DNA of 64,000 nt, from contig JAZTXH010000016.1 of NCBI GenBank assembly GCA_045636325.1, positions 62,001 through 126,000 on the forward strand, read 5' to 3'. The stretch's first letter is position 1. Each line of letters starts with the position of its first letter. Source of the DNA: CAKSHP01 sp045636325. GTDB taxonomy: Bacteria > Bacillota > Clostridia > UBA1381 > UMGS1253. Positions 42,419-51,146 of the stretch are shown here, piece after piece. The translations under genes and the position numbers were made by a program. The notes beneath the pieces were generated by a model. The model was not told the origin of the DNA. It saw only the letters and a list, made by a program, of their open reading frames with translations, and did not search any database.

Positions 42419-43920
42419 ACAACCTGCCTCCTTTTGAATTTTATAATTTTCAAGCGGCTTATATCAAAGGCTTTTGTTATTAAAAGAAAAATAATATATA
42501 CAATGCATATTAAAAATGCCTTTAAAACCAGTGCTTTTACAGAAGTAAGGTAACGGGTAAATATCATTGCAGGGATGGCTCCGCAAACGGCTGCTAAAAC
42601 AGGTTTTATAAAAAAGTCAGAAAATTTTATATAAAAGTGTGTTTTTCTGTAAAGCCATATAAAATTTATAGAGGAAGTAAAAATGTTGCTTATTATTATT
42701 ATATATATAAATGCATCTGCACCATATAGTGGCACTAAGGTTAGAATAGCCGCTATACGCACAACTGAGCAGAGCATATTGAATTTAAGCGAGGCAATAT
42801 GTAAATCAAGGGCGGAAAGGGTACCTGCAATTACGCTTTCTGTATACATAAAGGGGATTGCAATTGAAAGCCGTCTTAAAAAATAACCTACGGTGTTTTC
42901 GTGGTAGAGTATTTCTGATATTTCATAAGCACACACAAAAAATAAAACTGCTATAAGAACAGAGGCGCCGATAGTTATATGAATGATAAACGAAAGTGTC
43001 CTTTGTATTGATCTTGTGCCTCCATTTTCGTTCATTGCTGATATTTCAGGTAAAAGCAGAGTTGAAATTGCATTAAGAAATGATGATGGAAAAAACATTA
43101 TCGGTATCGCCATTCCTTTTATTATGCCAAAAACAGAAATTGCAAAGGTTTTATTTAAGGCATGTCTGAAAATTGCATCAGGCACAATAAGATTTTCAAA
43201 TGTATGAAGAAAGCTTGAAAGGTAAGTGCTTATGGCGGTAGGAGCAAAAATATGAAAAAAGCTTTTTAAAGAGCACTTGCTTTGTGTATGCAAATGCTTT
43301 TTTTTAAGAACCCGCCGATATGCAATATAAAGAAAAGCAAAGGCGGCAACCTCTGAGAAAACATTTGCCTTTACTACTGCAAGACAGCAGGCATAAATAT
43401 CAGTGTGGGGTGTTTTTGATAAAAGGCTGAAGCAAATAGCCATTCGCAGAGCTTGCTCAAAGAGCTGAGAATTTGAATTCACGCTTACCTTTCTTATTGC
43501 TGTAAAATAACCTTTAATGCATGCAGAGGCTGATATAAACAAAAGTCCTGTGGAGAGTAACCTTACACATGAAGCCGCATCGGGATAACCAATACTTTTT
43601 TGAGCTATAATATTTGAAAATGTCATAAAGAAGGCAGTTAGAGCAATGCTTAAAAAAACAGACAGGCGAAAGCACAGCTGCATCACCGCAATAGCCTGGC
43701 TTTTGTGTGCCGAAACCAATTTTGTTACGCTTACATTAAATCCTGCTGAGCACAGCATACACATAAGGGAATATACAGAAAAAATAAGCTGATAAATTCC
43801 CATACCCTCAGAGCCAATAGCTCCTGACAGATATATACGGAAAAATATTCCGGTGCCTCTTAGTATTATTGCGGTCAAAGTAAGTATCACAGTGTTTTTT
43901 AAAAACAGTTTTTTGTGCAA
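42415..43920 (-). CDS. spoVB: SpoVB-like polysaccharide/lipid flippase
   Basis: 501 residues, about fourteen membrane helices, MATE/MOP-family oligosaccharide flippase. N-terminal TLTAIILRGTGIFFRIYLSG and EGMGIYQLIFSVYSLM are typical of SpoVB/YtgP proteins. I chose a TTG start at 43920, because GGCGGGGAA lies just upstream and the family begins there. Linked to spmA/spmB, which supports a role in spore cortex synthesis; a vegetative flippase is possible. Confidence 0.85.
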   Translation of the reverse strand: MHKKLFLKNTVILTLTAIILRGTGIFFRIYLSGAIGSEGMGIYQLIFSVYSLMCMLCSAGFNVSVTKLVSAHKSQAIAVMQLCFRLSVFLSIALTAFFMTFSNIIAQKSIGYPDAASCVRLLSTGLLFISASACIKGYFTAIRKVSVNSNSQLFEQALRMAICFSLLSKTPHTDIYACCLAVVKANVFSEVAAFAFLYIAYRRVLKKKHLHTQSKCSLKSFFHIFAPTAISTYLSSFLHTFENLIVPDAIFRHALNKTFAISVFGIIKGMAIPIMFFPSSFLNAISTLLLPEISAMNENGGTRSIQRTLSFIIHITIGASVLIAVLFFVCAYEISEILYHENTVGYFLRRLSIAIPFMYTESVIAGTLSALDLHIASLKFNMLCSVVRIAAILTLVPLYGADAFIYIIIISNIFTSSINFIWLYRKTHFYIKFSDFFIKPVLAAVCGAIPAMIFTRYLTSVKALVLKAFLICIVYIIFLLITKAFDISRLKIIKFKRRQVV

Positions 43921-44006
43921 AAAATTCCCCGCCTTTCGTTGCTTTATACAAATATATGGAATGGTTTTAATAAATATTTCACAAAAAAGATTTTTTTGAA
44001 AAACTA

Positions 44007-44035
44007 TTGACAAATACAAGATTTAAGTGTATGAT
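44007..44035 (+). promoter_or_regulatory. Promoter of the dockerin-like gene
   Basis: TTGACA (44007-44012), 17-bp spacer, TATGAT (44030-44035). Confidence 0.8.
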
Positions 44036-44074
44036 ATTGGTAAAGTTGACGTTAGTTTAAGGAGGAATACTTAA

Positions 44075-44719
44075 GTGATAATGAGAAATATTTTGAAGCT
44101 TGGTGTTGCATCAGGGCTTTTGGTTTTGGCATTAAGCTTGACTGGTTATGCGGCATCTGTGACAAGTGTTAATGGCACAGATGGTGTTAATGCATTTGCA
44201 ACAAGTGCTGATGCTTTAACAGCTGACACAGCTCTTGAGTCAACTCTTACAGTAAGCGGTACAGTTGATATAGATGAAGCTAACGTTACAATCATGATTT
44301 CTGCTGAAGATACAATTGTTTATGTTAATCAGATAGTTGCTGATGAAGACGGCGATTTTGAATTTGAGTTCCCTGTAACTCTTGAAGCCGGTTATATATA
44401 TGAAGTTAAAGTAAACACAGAAAACAGCGAAAAAGCGAGCGAGCTATACTTTAAGACTGCAGCTCTTCACTATGGTGATATAGACAGCGATGATAAGGTT
44501 ACTTTGGATGATGCAATATATATTGCAAGAAAGTATTCTAATTTGACGCTTCCAAATGCTACCGTAATGGCAAATTTAGATGCAGGCTTGGGCGATATAG
44601 ATGGTATTAATGGAGTTACCTTGGATGATGCAATATATGTTGCAAGAAAGTATTCTAAGTTATCAGTTCCTGTTGGTGGTGTTGCTGAAAAGAGATTGGC
44701 TTGGTATGTTGCTCAGTAA
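44075..44719 (+). CDS. Exported protein with dockerin-like repeats
   Basis: 214 residues. Signal peptide to about residue 27 (LLVLALSLTGYAA). A beta-sandwich middle (about 55-130). Then two EF-hand-like repeats, GDIDSDDKVTLDDAIYIARK and GDIDGINGVTLDDAIYVARK, the type I dockerin pattern; the first loop keeps the Ca-binding Asp spacing, the second has lost one ligand. GTG at 44075 has GGAGG 9 bp upstream; an ATG at 44081 is possible. No cohesin or glycoside hydrolase is nearby. Confidence 0.75.
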   Translation: MIMRNILKLGVASGLLVLALSLTGYAASVTSVNGTDGVNAFATSADALTADTALESTLTVSGTVDIDEANVTIMISAEDTIVYVNQIVADEDGDFEFEFPVTLEAGYIYEVKVNTENSEKASELYFKTAALHYGDIDSDDKVTLDDAIYIARKYSNLTLPNATVMANLDAGLGDIDGINGVTLDDAIYVARKYSKLSVPVGGVAEKRLAWYVAQ

Positions 44720-44739
44720 TTAATAAGTTTAATGAGATT

Positions 44740-44769
44740 AAGGTGTGATTAAAAAATCACACCTTTTTT
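44740..44769 (+). terminator. Terminator of the dockerin-like gene
   Basis: AAGGTGTGATT pairs with AATCACACCTT, followed by T6. Confidence 0.88.
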
Positions 44770-44776
44770 GATGGAT

Positions 44777-44814
44777 AAAAAAAGCTCTCTTCACCCATTG
44801 AAGAAAGCTTTTTT
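44777..44814 (-). terminator. Terminator of the thioesterase operon
   Basis: AAAAAAGCT..TCTTC pairs with GAAGA..AGCTTTTTT; on the minus strand the T-run follows the stem. Confidence 0.75.
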
Positions 44815-44829
44815 AATATTTGGGAAGTT

Positions 44830-45537
44830 TTAGTTTATTATTTCTGCCAAAGCATACACCATGCCGTCAGGGGAAGAAAGCATAATGCTTTTTGTTTCGG
44901 ACTTAAAATTATAAAAAACTTCAATTGTATCTCCTAGTTTTGCTTGGGATTTATACTGAATACGAAACTCTGTAAATTCAAGCTCGGGAAAAGCATTTAC
45001 TATATATGAAATATAGCTTATATTATTAACGTGTTCGTTTGTATCAATATCTGTTTTATATACCTTGATGTCGCACTTTTTTTCATAGGTGTCACATTTT
45101 TTTACTTTATAAACAGTGTCATCAGGGAAAACTGATATATTTTCCACACCGTAGCTTTCAATATTTTCAGGTGTAACTTTTCCGAATTTTAAATCTTTAT
45201 AGTTGTATAGAACCCATACAGATGACGCTTTTAATATAATAATTTCGTTTTCATCTGTTATATTAAAATTTCTGTAACCATACATATTTTTAAAACCGGA
45301 GGCCCATGTTTTAACTAAAAGTTTTTCATCTATGGAGGGAAAACGGTTAATTTTAACGTGCCATCCGGCAAGAATCCATGCAAGATTTAATTCTGAAAGC
45401 TTTTTTGCTCCTATACCTGCGTTTTCACTGTGATTAATTGATGTGTCTTGAAGATATGCCATAAAAGCAGGCAGGCTTGCTGTTAAATTTTCGCCGGTTT
45501 CACTGTATCTTACTTTGTAATTTTCTGTATGAATCAT
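44830..45537 (-). CDS. Acyl-ACP thioesterase
   Basis: 235 residues; two hot-dog folds. The first begins YKVRYSETGENLTASLPAFM; the second has the catalytic segment DTNEHVNNISYISYIVN with the Asn/His typical of FatA/FatB-like bacterial thioesterases. It releases fatty acids from ACP. ATG at 45537 is preferred: AAAGAGG lies 8 bp upstream. It follows ymdB by 13 bp. Confidence 0.88.
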   Translation of the reverse strand: MIHTENYKVRYSETGENLTASLPAFMAYLQDTSINHSENAGIGAKKLSELNLAWILAGWHVKINRFPSIDEKLLVKTWASGFKNMYGYRNFNITDENEIIILKASSVWVLYNYKDLKFGKVTPENIESYGVENISVFPDDTVYKVKKCDTYEKKCDIKVYKTDIDTNEHVNNISYISYIVNAFPELEFTEFRIQYKSQAKLGDTIEVFYNFKSETKSIMLSSPDGMVYALAEIIN

Positions 45538-45550
45538 AATGTTTGCCTCT

Positions 45551-46324
45551 TTATTCAATAATATTTATACGCTCAATGCTTTCGGCTTTGCCGTTTGCAT
45601 CCGTAGTGATTATAACACCGTTTAACTGCCCCGAGCCTTCTGCAGGTTCAAAACGCTGGGGCATTCCGGTAGTAAAGCGCTTTAAAATAATTTCTTTATC
45701 CATACCGATAACAGATGTGTATGCTCCTGTCATACCAACATCTGTTATATAGGCAGTTTTTCCGGGCAGTATTTTTTCATCAGCCGTTTGTACGTGAGTA
45801 TGAGTGCCGACAACAGCACTTACCTTGCCGTCAAGAAAGTAACCCATGGCTATTTTTTCGCTTGTTGCTTCAGCATGAAAATCAACTAAGATAGTATCCG
45901 TTTCCTTTTTTATTTTTTCAAGCTCACGCACTGCTGCATCAAAAGGACAGTCGCAAGGCTCCATTGAAACTCTGCCCATAATATTGATTATACCAAGCTT
46001 TTCGCCATTTATATCAATTACTGTGCTCCCTTTTCCGGGAAGGGCGCTATTTAAGTTAGCAGGGCGGATAAGACTTGGGCAGTAATCTATAATTTTTAAT
46101 ATTTCACTGTTATTCCATACGTGGTTGCCCATTGTAATTGCGTTAATTCCCATATTTAAAAATTCTTCGCAAATAGTTTTGCTTATTCCTCTGCCATGGG
46201 CAGCGTTTTCACCATTTACGACAACAGCGTCAAAAGAATATTTCCGGTATAATACATCAAGGTTTTTAAAAAGCATATTGCGTCCGCAATTTGCCATAAT
46301 GTCACCAATAAAAAGAATTTTCAA
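45551..46324 (-). CDS. ymdB: YmdB-family metallophosphoesterase
   Basis: 257 residues. Motifs ILFIGDIMANCGR, VVVNGENAAHGRGI, TMGNHVWNN, VDFHAEATSEKIAMGY and GTHTHVQTADE carry all metal ligands. In Bacillus YmdB hydrolyses 2',3'-cAMP and controls biofilm fate. A TTG at 46324 fits the family start and a GAGGTGA site; a GTG at 46336 overlaps that site. Gene order near rny is conserved in Firmicutes. Confidence 0.93.
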   Translation of the reverse strand: MKILFIGDIMANCGRNMLFKNLDVLYRKYSFDAVVVNGENAAHGRGISKTICEEFLNMGINAITMGNHVWNNSEILKIIDYCPSLIRPANLNSALPGKGSTVIDINGEKLGIINIMGRVSMEPCDCPFDAAVRELEKIKKETDTILVDFHAEATSEKIAMGYFLDGKVSAVVGTHTHVQTADEKILPGKTAYITDVGMTGAYTSVIGMDKEIILKRFTTGMPQRFEPAEGSGQLNGVIITTDANGKAESIERINIIE

Positions 46325-46364
46325 CTTTAGTTTCACCTCTGTATAAAATAAATCAATTATTTAG

Positions 46365-46400
46365 AAAAAACAGCAATTTACATAAAAATTGCTGTTTTTT
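46365..46400. terminator. Hairpin between rny and ymdB
   Basis: AAAAAACAGCAATTT pairs with AAATTGCTGTTTTTT, able to terminate in both directions; it lies in the 84-bp gap after rny. Confidence 0.8.
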
Positions 46401-46419
46401 ATATCGCTATTATTTTTAA

Positions 46420-47991
46420 TTATTTCGCGTAGTCAATTGCTCGCATTTCTCTTATAACATTAATCTTAATCTGACCGGGATATTCAAGCTCATCTTCGAT
46501 GCGCTTTACAATATCACGAGCCATCAAAATTACATCTTCGTCCTTAACATCTTCAGGTTTAACCATAATTCTTACCTCACGACCTGCCTGAATAGCAAAA
46601 GATTTTTCAACACCATTAAAGGAGTTTGCAATTTCTTCAAGCTTTTCAAGACGCTTGATGTAAGTTTCAAGATTTTCTCTTCGTGCACCGGGCCTTGCTG
46701 CAGAAATAGCATCACAAGCCTGAACAATAGCTGCCACAATTGTAGTAGCTTCAACGTCACCATGATGTGCCATAATAGCGTGGATAACGTCATTGTTTTC
46801 CTTGTACTTCTTAGCAATATCGGCTCCAATTGTAACGTGTGAGCCTTCAATTTCGTGGTCAACTGATTTGCCTAAGTCATGCAGCAGACCTGCACGCTTT
46901 GCTAAAGTTATATCAATGCCAAGTTCACCTGCCATAGCACCTGCAAGATGAGCTACTTCGATTGAATGATTTAGTACATTCTGACCATAACTTGTGCGGT
47001 ACTTAAGTCTGCCTAAAAGCTTTATAATTTCAGGATGCAGACCGTGAACACCTGTTTCAAATGTTGCACGTTCACCTTCCTGTTTTATTTCGGCTTCAAT
47101 TTCGCGTCTTGATTTTTCAACTGTTTCTTCGATACGCGCCGGATGAATTCTGCCGTCTGCAATAAGCTTTTCAAGTGAAAGTCTTGCAATTTCACGGCGG
47201 ATGGGGTCAAATCCAGATAAAATAACTGCTTCGGGAGTATCGTCTATAATAAGGTCGATACCTGTAAGTGTTTCAAGAGCACGGATATTTCTGCCTTCGC
47301 GTCCTATAATTCTGCCTTTCATTTCTTCACTGGGAAGAGCCACAACAGAAACTGTTGTTTCTGCAGCATGGTCTGCTGCAACTTTCTGAATTGCGCCTGC
47401 AACAATGTTCTTTGCGCGCTTATCAGCTTCCTCTTTTGTCTGCATCTCAATTTCCTTGATGAGCATTGCAGACTCATGACGAACCTGACTTTCAAGGTCT
47501 TTTAAAAGGAACTGCTTTGCTTCTTCAGCAGTGTAACCTGAAATCTTTTCAAGAGCTTCAATCTCTTTCTGCTTTATTTTAGCAATTTCTTCTTCCTTTT
47601 CTTCAAGCTCTTTATTCTTCTTTGCAAGAGCCGCCTCTTTTTCCTCAAGTGTTTCTGTTTTCTTGTCTAATGTTTCTTCTTTTTGCTGAATACGTCTTTC
47701 CTGACGGGAAATCTCGCTTCTGCGTTCTTTGATTTCCTTATCAAGTTCCTGACGCTGCTTGTGGTTTTCTTCTTTTGCTTCTAATAAAATTTCACGCTTT
47801 TTACTTTCAGCTGCTTTTTGAGCATCTTCAAGAATTCTTTTTGCTTCATTTTCTGCACCACCGATTGAAAGCTCTGCTTCGCGCTTGCGCTTTTCATAAC
47901 CAGCTTTTGAAGCTATCTTGTATGTTACAATAGAGGATAAGATTGCGCCAACTATCGCACATACTGCTGCTACGATTATAACCATAGCCAA
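46420..47991 (-). CDS. rny: Ribonuclease Y
   Basis: 523 residues. N-terminal membrane helix (about 3-24), a long coiled coil to residue 190, KH domain with GRIIGREGRNIRALE, and HD domain with GLLHDLGKSVDHE. Membrane-bound endoribonuclease that starts mRNA turnover in Firmicutes. A GGAGGTG site precedes the ATG. An unusually long leader lies upstream. Confidence 0.97.
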   Translation of the reverse strand: MAMVIIVAAVCAIVGAILSSIVTYKIASKAGYEKRKREAELSIGGAENEAKRILEDAQKAAESKKREILLEAKEENHKQRQELDKEIKERRSEISRQERRIQQKEETLDKKTETLEEKEAALAKKNKELEEKEEEIAKIKQKEIEALEKISGYTAEEAKQFLLKDLESQVRHESAMLIKEIEMQTKEEADKRAKNIVAGAIQKVAADHAAETTVSVVALPSEEMKGRIIGREGRNIRALETLTGIDLIIDDTPEAVILSGFDPIRREIARLSLEKLIADGRIHPARIEETVEKSRREIEAEIKQEGERATFETGVHGLHPEIIKLLGRLKYRTSYGQNVLNHSIEVAHLAGAMAGELGIDITLAKRAGLLHDLGKSVDHEIEGSHVTIGADIAKKYKENNDVIHAIMAHHGDVEATTIVAAIVQACDAISAARPGARRENLETYIKRLEKLEEIANSFNGVEKSFAIQAGREVRIMVKPEDVKDEDVILMARDIVKRIEDELEYPGQIKINVIREMRAIDYAK

Positions 47992-48429
47992 AACACCTCC
48001 TTTTTTAATAGGAGTAGCAAATAAAGATTATTAAATTGTTAATGTGCAAAATTCTAAAGAAAAAATTTATGTAAAATTTTTCTTTTCCTCAGATTAAAAG
48101 TGAACATCTCCTTAAGTTTTTAATTATTTTATCAAATAATATACGGAAGCCTTTGGAAAAAACTCAAAGACTACCGGTAATCAAGAAAGAAAGTAAATAT
48201 TTTAATCAACCGGCCTTTGCAGCCTGTCAACAAATTAAAAATGCTTTATATTCTACCCACTTGTATTGTAATTATGAAAATCAAAAGAAATGATACTTAA
48301 ATTATATAACACAGCAGCGTTTATAAAAATTAATTTAACTTATCTGCTGAATACGGAATTTGCACCTTGGAAAAAAGAACAAATACACTTGTTATATTTG
48401 TTGATTACATAAAATACATACCAATATAT
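47992..48429 (-). other. Long untranslated leader of rny
   Basis: About 430 bp with no credible frame lie between the rny start and its best promoter. AAGGAGATG occurs at about 48110 without a frame. No clear terminator hairpin was found. The plus-strand gene at 48574 has no consensus promoter here. Confidence 0.45.
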
Positions 48430-48458
48430 ATTGTATATTCTTTTTGCGGTTATGTCAA
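48430..48458 (-). promoter_or_regulatory. Promoter upstream of rny
   Basis: Minus strand TTGACA (48453-48458), 17-bp spacer, TACAAT (48430-48435). Confidence 0.65.
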
Positions 48459-48573
48459 TAGAAAAAGTGTAAATTTTTATATATTTTTTAAAAAAATAAT
48501 TATCTGGGGTAAAAAGTGATAAAATGGTAGCATAAATTATTTTATAAGCTATAAATGAAAGGGATGTCTTAAA

Positions 48574-49395
48574 GTGAAAGGTTATAAAAAGTTTTTTTAT
48601 TTAACAGCCACAGTTTTAATTGTAATCAGCTTGTGTGGTTGCAAAAATGGAAAAAATAGTAAAAAAGAGAGCGTATTTTATGAACATTCAGAGTATGTTT
48701 CAGCGCTACTTACGGATAATACAAAATATGGTTGGGGATTTAAAAAGGAAAATGGTCAGGCCCCTTATATCGATGATAAAACGATAAAGATGCTTAGAGA
48801 AAACGATGCTTTTTATATGGGAAATGAAGATGAAAAATTTTTGTATCTTACTTTCGATGAAGGGTATGAGAACGGGCACACATCAAAAATACTGGACGTT
48901 TTAAAAAAAACAAACACGCCGGCGGCATTTTTTGTTACGGGAGATTACATAAAAACACAGCCTGAGCTTGTTAAAAGAATGTATAAAGAGGGTCACATAG
49001 TAGGCAATCATACAAACCATCATCCGTCGATGCCTGATAAATCAGATGAAGAAATTAAAGACGAGATAAGTTTGCTTAATAAAATGTATAACGATTTAAC
49101 GGGGGATAATATGAAATATCTGCGTCCGCCAATGGGAGAATACAGTGTGCGTACGCTTAATATAACAAAGAAGATGGGATATAAAACTGTATTCTGGAGT
49201 TTTGCATATGTAGACTGGAAAAGAGATGTTGTAAAAGGCGCGGATTATGCATACGAGCAAATTATGCCTTATTTACACAACGGAGGAGTAATTTTGCTTC
49301 ATGCAGTGTCAAAAGATAATGCTGATGTGCTTGAAAGATTTATATGTGATGCAAAACAAATGGGATACGAATTCAAAAGCCTTGACGGAATTTAA
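48574..49395 (+). CDS. Polysaccharide deacetylase, PdaA-like
   Basis: 273 residues. N-terminal hydrophobic segment ending LCGCKNGK, possibly a lipoprotein signal. NodB domain: LTFDEGYENG (Asp-Glu instead of Asp-Asp, as in PdaA), GNHTNHHPSM, RPPMGEYS and LLHAVS. PdaA-type enzymes deacetylate muramic acid to make muramic lactam of spore cortex; the window's sporulation genes fit this. GTG start; AAAGGGATG lies upstream. Confidence 0.87.
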   Translation: MKGYKKFFYLTATVLIVISLCGCKNGKNSKKESVFYEHSEYVSALLTDNTKYGWGFKKENGQAPYIDDKTIKMLRENDAFYMGNEDEKFLYLTFDEGYENGHTSKILDVLKKTNTPAAFFVTGDYIKTQPELVKRMYKEGHIVGNHTNHHPSMPDKSDEEIKDEISLLNKMYNDLTGDNMKYLRPPMGEYSVRTLNITKKMGYKTVFWSFAYVDWKRDVVKGADYAYEQIMPYLHNGGVILLHAVSKDNADVLERFICDAKQMGYEFKSLDGI

Positions 49396-49410
49396 AAAAT
49401 ATGCTATAAT
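49382..49410 (+). promoter_or_regulatory. Promoter of the MFS gene inside the deacetylase 3' end
   Basis: TTGACG (49382-49387), 17-bp spacer, TATAAT (49405-49410) with an upstream TGC. Confidence 0.7.
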
Positions 49411-49433
49411 TCCCGTGAAACGGGGGATAGAGA

Positions 49434-50660
49434 ATGAAATTTACATATAAACACACTATGTTTGCAAGCTATGTAGGATATGTAACACAGGCGATAGTTA
49501 ATAATCTTGCACCGCTTTTGTTTGTAACTTTTCAAAAAGAATTTGCAGTTACTCTGGATAAAATAGGATACATTGTTTTTATAAACTTTTTTGTGCAGAT
49601 TCTTACGGATATTGCGGCGGCTAAATTTGCAGATAAGTTAGGTTACAGAGTATGTGTATGTGCAGCTCATATATTGGCGGTCATCGGGCTTTCGGGGCTT
49701 GGAGTATTTCCGTATATTTTTCCTGATACATATGCAGGCATTCTTACGGCTACGGTTATAAGTGCGGTGGGAGGTGGCCTTTTGGAGGTTATTGTAAGCC
49801 CGATTGTAGAAGCGCTCCCCGGAGATGCAAAAAGTGCTAAAATGAGCTTTTTACACTCCTTTTATTGTTGGGGACAGATGGGTATTGTAATAATTTCTAC
49901 TGCATTTTTTGCCATTTGCGGAATAGAAAACTGGAAGTTTTTGTGCTTTATATGGGCACTTGTTCCGTTTTTTAATTTGCTTATGTTTTTAAAAGTACCG
50001 TTATGCAAGCTTGTGTCAGAAGAATACAAAATGCCATTTAAAAAGCTTTTGACAGATAAAATTTTCTGGGTATTTTTGCTTCTTATGCTGAGTGCAGGGG
50101 CGTCTGAGCTTTCCATGTCACAGTGGTCAAGTTTATTTGCAGAAGCGGGTTTAAAGGTTTCAAAAGCTGCAGGTGACCTTTTAGGAATGTGTATGTTTGC
50201 TCTTTTGATGGGTATTGCACGTGTGTATTTTGGAATAAGCGGTGAAAAAATAAAAATCGAAAACGGGCTTATTATGAGCAGTACGATATGTGTTATATCT
50301 TATCTTGCAACTGCTTTTTCAAGTAATCCGGTTATATCTTTGATTGGCTGCGCAGTATGTGGCTTGAGTGTGGGTCTTATGTGGCCGGGAACATATAGCC
50401 TTGCTGCTAAATTTTTTCCTGCAGGAGGAACAGTTATGTTTGCGGTTTTGGCATTGGCAGGAGATATGGGATGTTCAACTGGTCCTGCAATTATAGGAAA
50501 GATTTCTGTTTTTGTTCAGGATACAGGGAGGAAAATCTTGCCGTTTATAACCGGAAGTGACATAACGGAGGTCGGGCTTAAAACAGGTATTGCAATAGTA
50601 GGTATGTTTCCGCTTGCTATGCTTATAGCAGTTGCGCTGTTAAAAAGAAAAAAGAGATAA
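49434..50660 (+). CDS. Major facilitator superfamily transporter
   Basis: 408 residues with twelve membrane helices. The loop 2-3 region AAKFADKLGYRVCV is the MFS A-motif variant. Overall resembles the fucose/sugar permease-like branch (FucP-type), but the substrate cannot be read from sequence. Preceded by GGGGGA; the two-gene layout with the deacetylase may be coincidental. Confidence 0.8.
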   Translation: MKFTYKHTMFASYVGYVTQAIVNNLAPLLFVTFQKEFAVTLDKIGYIVFINFFVQILTDIAAAKFADKLGYRVCVCAAHILAVIGLSGLGVFPYIFPDTYAGILTATVISAVGGGLLEVIVSPIVEALPGDAKSAKMSFLHSFYCWGQMGIVIISTAFFAICGIENWKFLCFIWALVPFFNLLMFLKVPLCKLVSEEYKMPFKKLLTDKIFWVFLLLMLSAGASELSMSQWSSLFAEAGLKVSKAAGDLLGMCMFALLMGIARVYFGISGEKIKIENGLIMSSTICVISYLATAFSSNPVISLIGCAVCGLSVGLMWPGTYSLAAKFFPAGGTVMFAVLALAGDMGCSTGPAIIGKISVFVQDTGRKILPFITGSDITEVGLKTGIAIVGMFPLAMLIAVALLKRKKR

Positions 50661-50680
50661 AACAAAAGCAGATGTGAGTT

Positions 50681-50725
50681 TGAACTGCACCGGCTTGTGC
50701 TGTCTGCACAAACCGGTGCAGTTCA
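50681..50725. terminator. Strong hairpin after the MFS gene
   Basis: Twenty-base arms (from TGAACTGCACCGG) with one mismatch and a 5-nt loop, no T-run. It probably ends or protects the MFS transcript. Confidence 0.6.
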
Positions 50726-50854
50726 TTTCAAGAGAGCCGGTTGTTAAAGGCAAGTATTACCTTGATAAAATTTGAAAAGATAAATCAGTTCGATTTATCC
50801 TAAAAAAAGTGAGTGTTTTAGGGCAAAATTGCCTTATCCGGTTGTGAAACGAAA

Positions 50855-50870
50855 ATGAACATCTGTTCAT
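50855..50870. promoter_or_regulatory. LexA-box-like palindrome
   Basis: ATGAACA-TC-TGTTCAT fits GAAC-N4-GTTC. No gene starts within 250 bp on either strand, so the role is doubtful. The rest of 50726-51034 shows only short palindromes (GATAAATC/GATTTATC, GGCAAAATTGCC). Confidence 0.35.
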
Positions 50871-51034
50871 TTGACGAGGTGCATTTTTATTAGTTCTAAT
50901 GGATATTTGCAGCTAATACTATTTTATGTTTCAGCAATATGGATTTGAAAACCAAATGTAAAAGAATATAAAAACGCAAAAATGTATAGAATATGAACAA
51001 ATAGTTAAATAATGCAAAAAAATAGAAATATTAC

Positions 51035-51063
51035 TTGACAAAAGAGATATATCGTGGTATCTT
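51035..51063 (+). promoter_or_regulatory. Promoter of the hrcA operon
   Basis: TTGACA (51035-51040), 17-bp spacer, TATCTT (51058-51063), with CIRCE just downstream. Confidence 0.85.
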
Positions 51064-51074
51064 ATTAACTGTGA

Positions 51075-51101
51075 TTAGCACTCAACTGTTTAGAGTGCTA
51101 A
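51075..51101. promoter_or_regulatory. CIRCE operator
   Basis: Exact consensus TTAGCACTC-N9-GAGTGCTAA. HrcA binds it and represses the heat-shock operon. Confidence 0.97.
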
Positions 51102-51146
51102 CAAAGGAAAAAGTTTAGGTAAAAATAGCATAAGGGGGGAGCCGAA

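Noticed and set aside
41862..42553. Plus-strand frames opposite spmA and spoVB
   Set aside because: Antisense to a clear spoVB-spmA-spmB operon; no ribosome sites.
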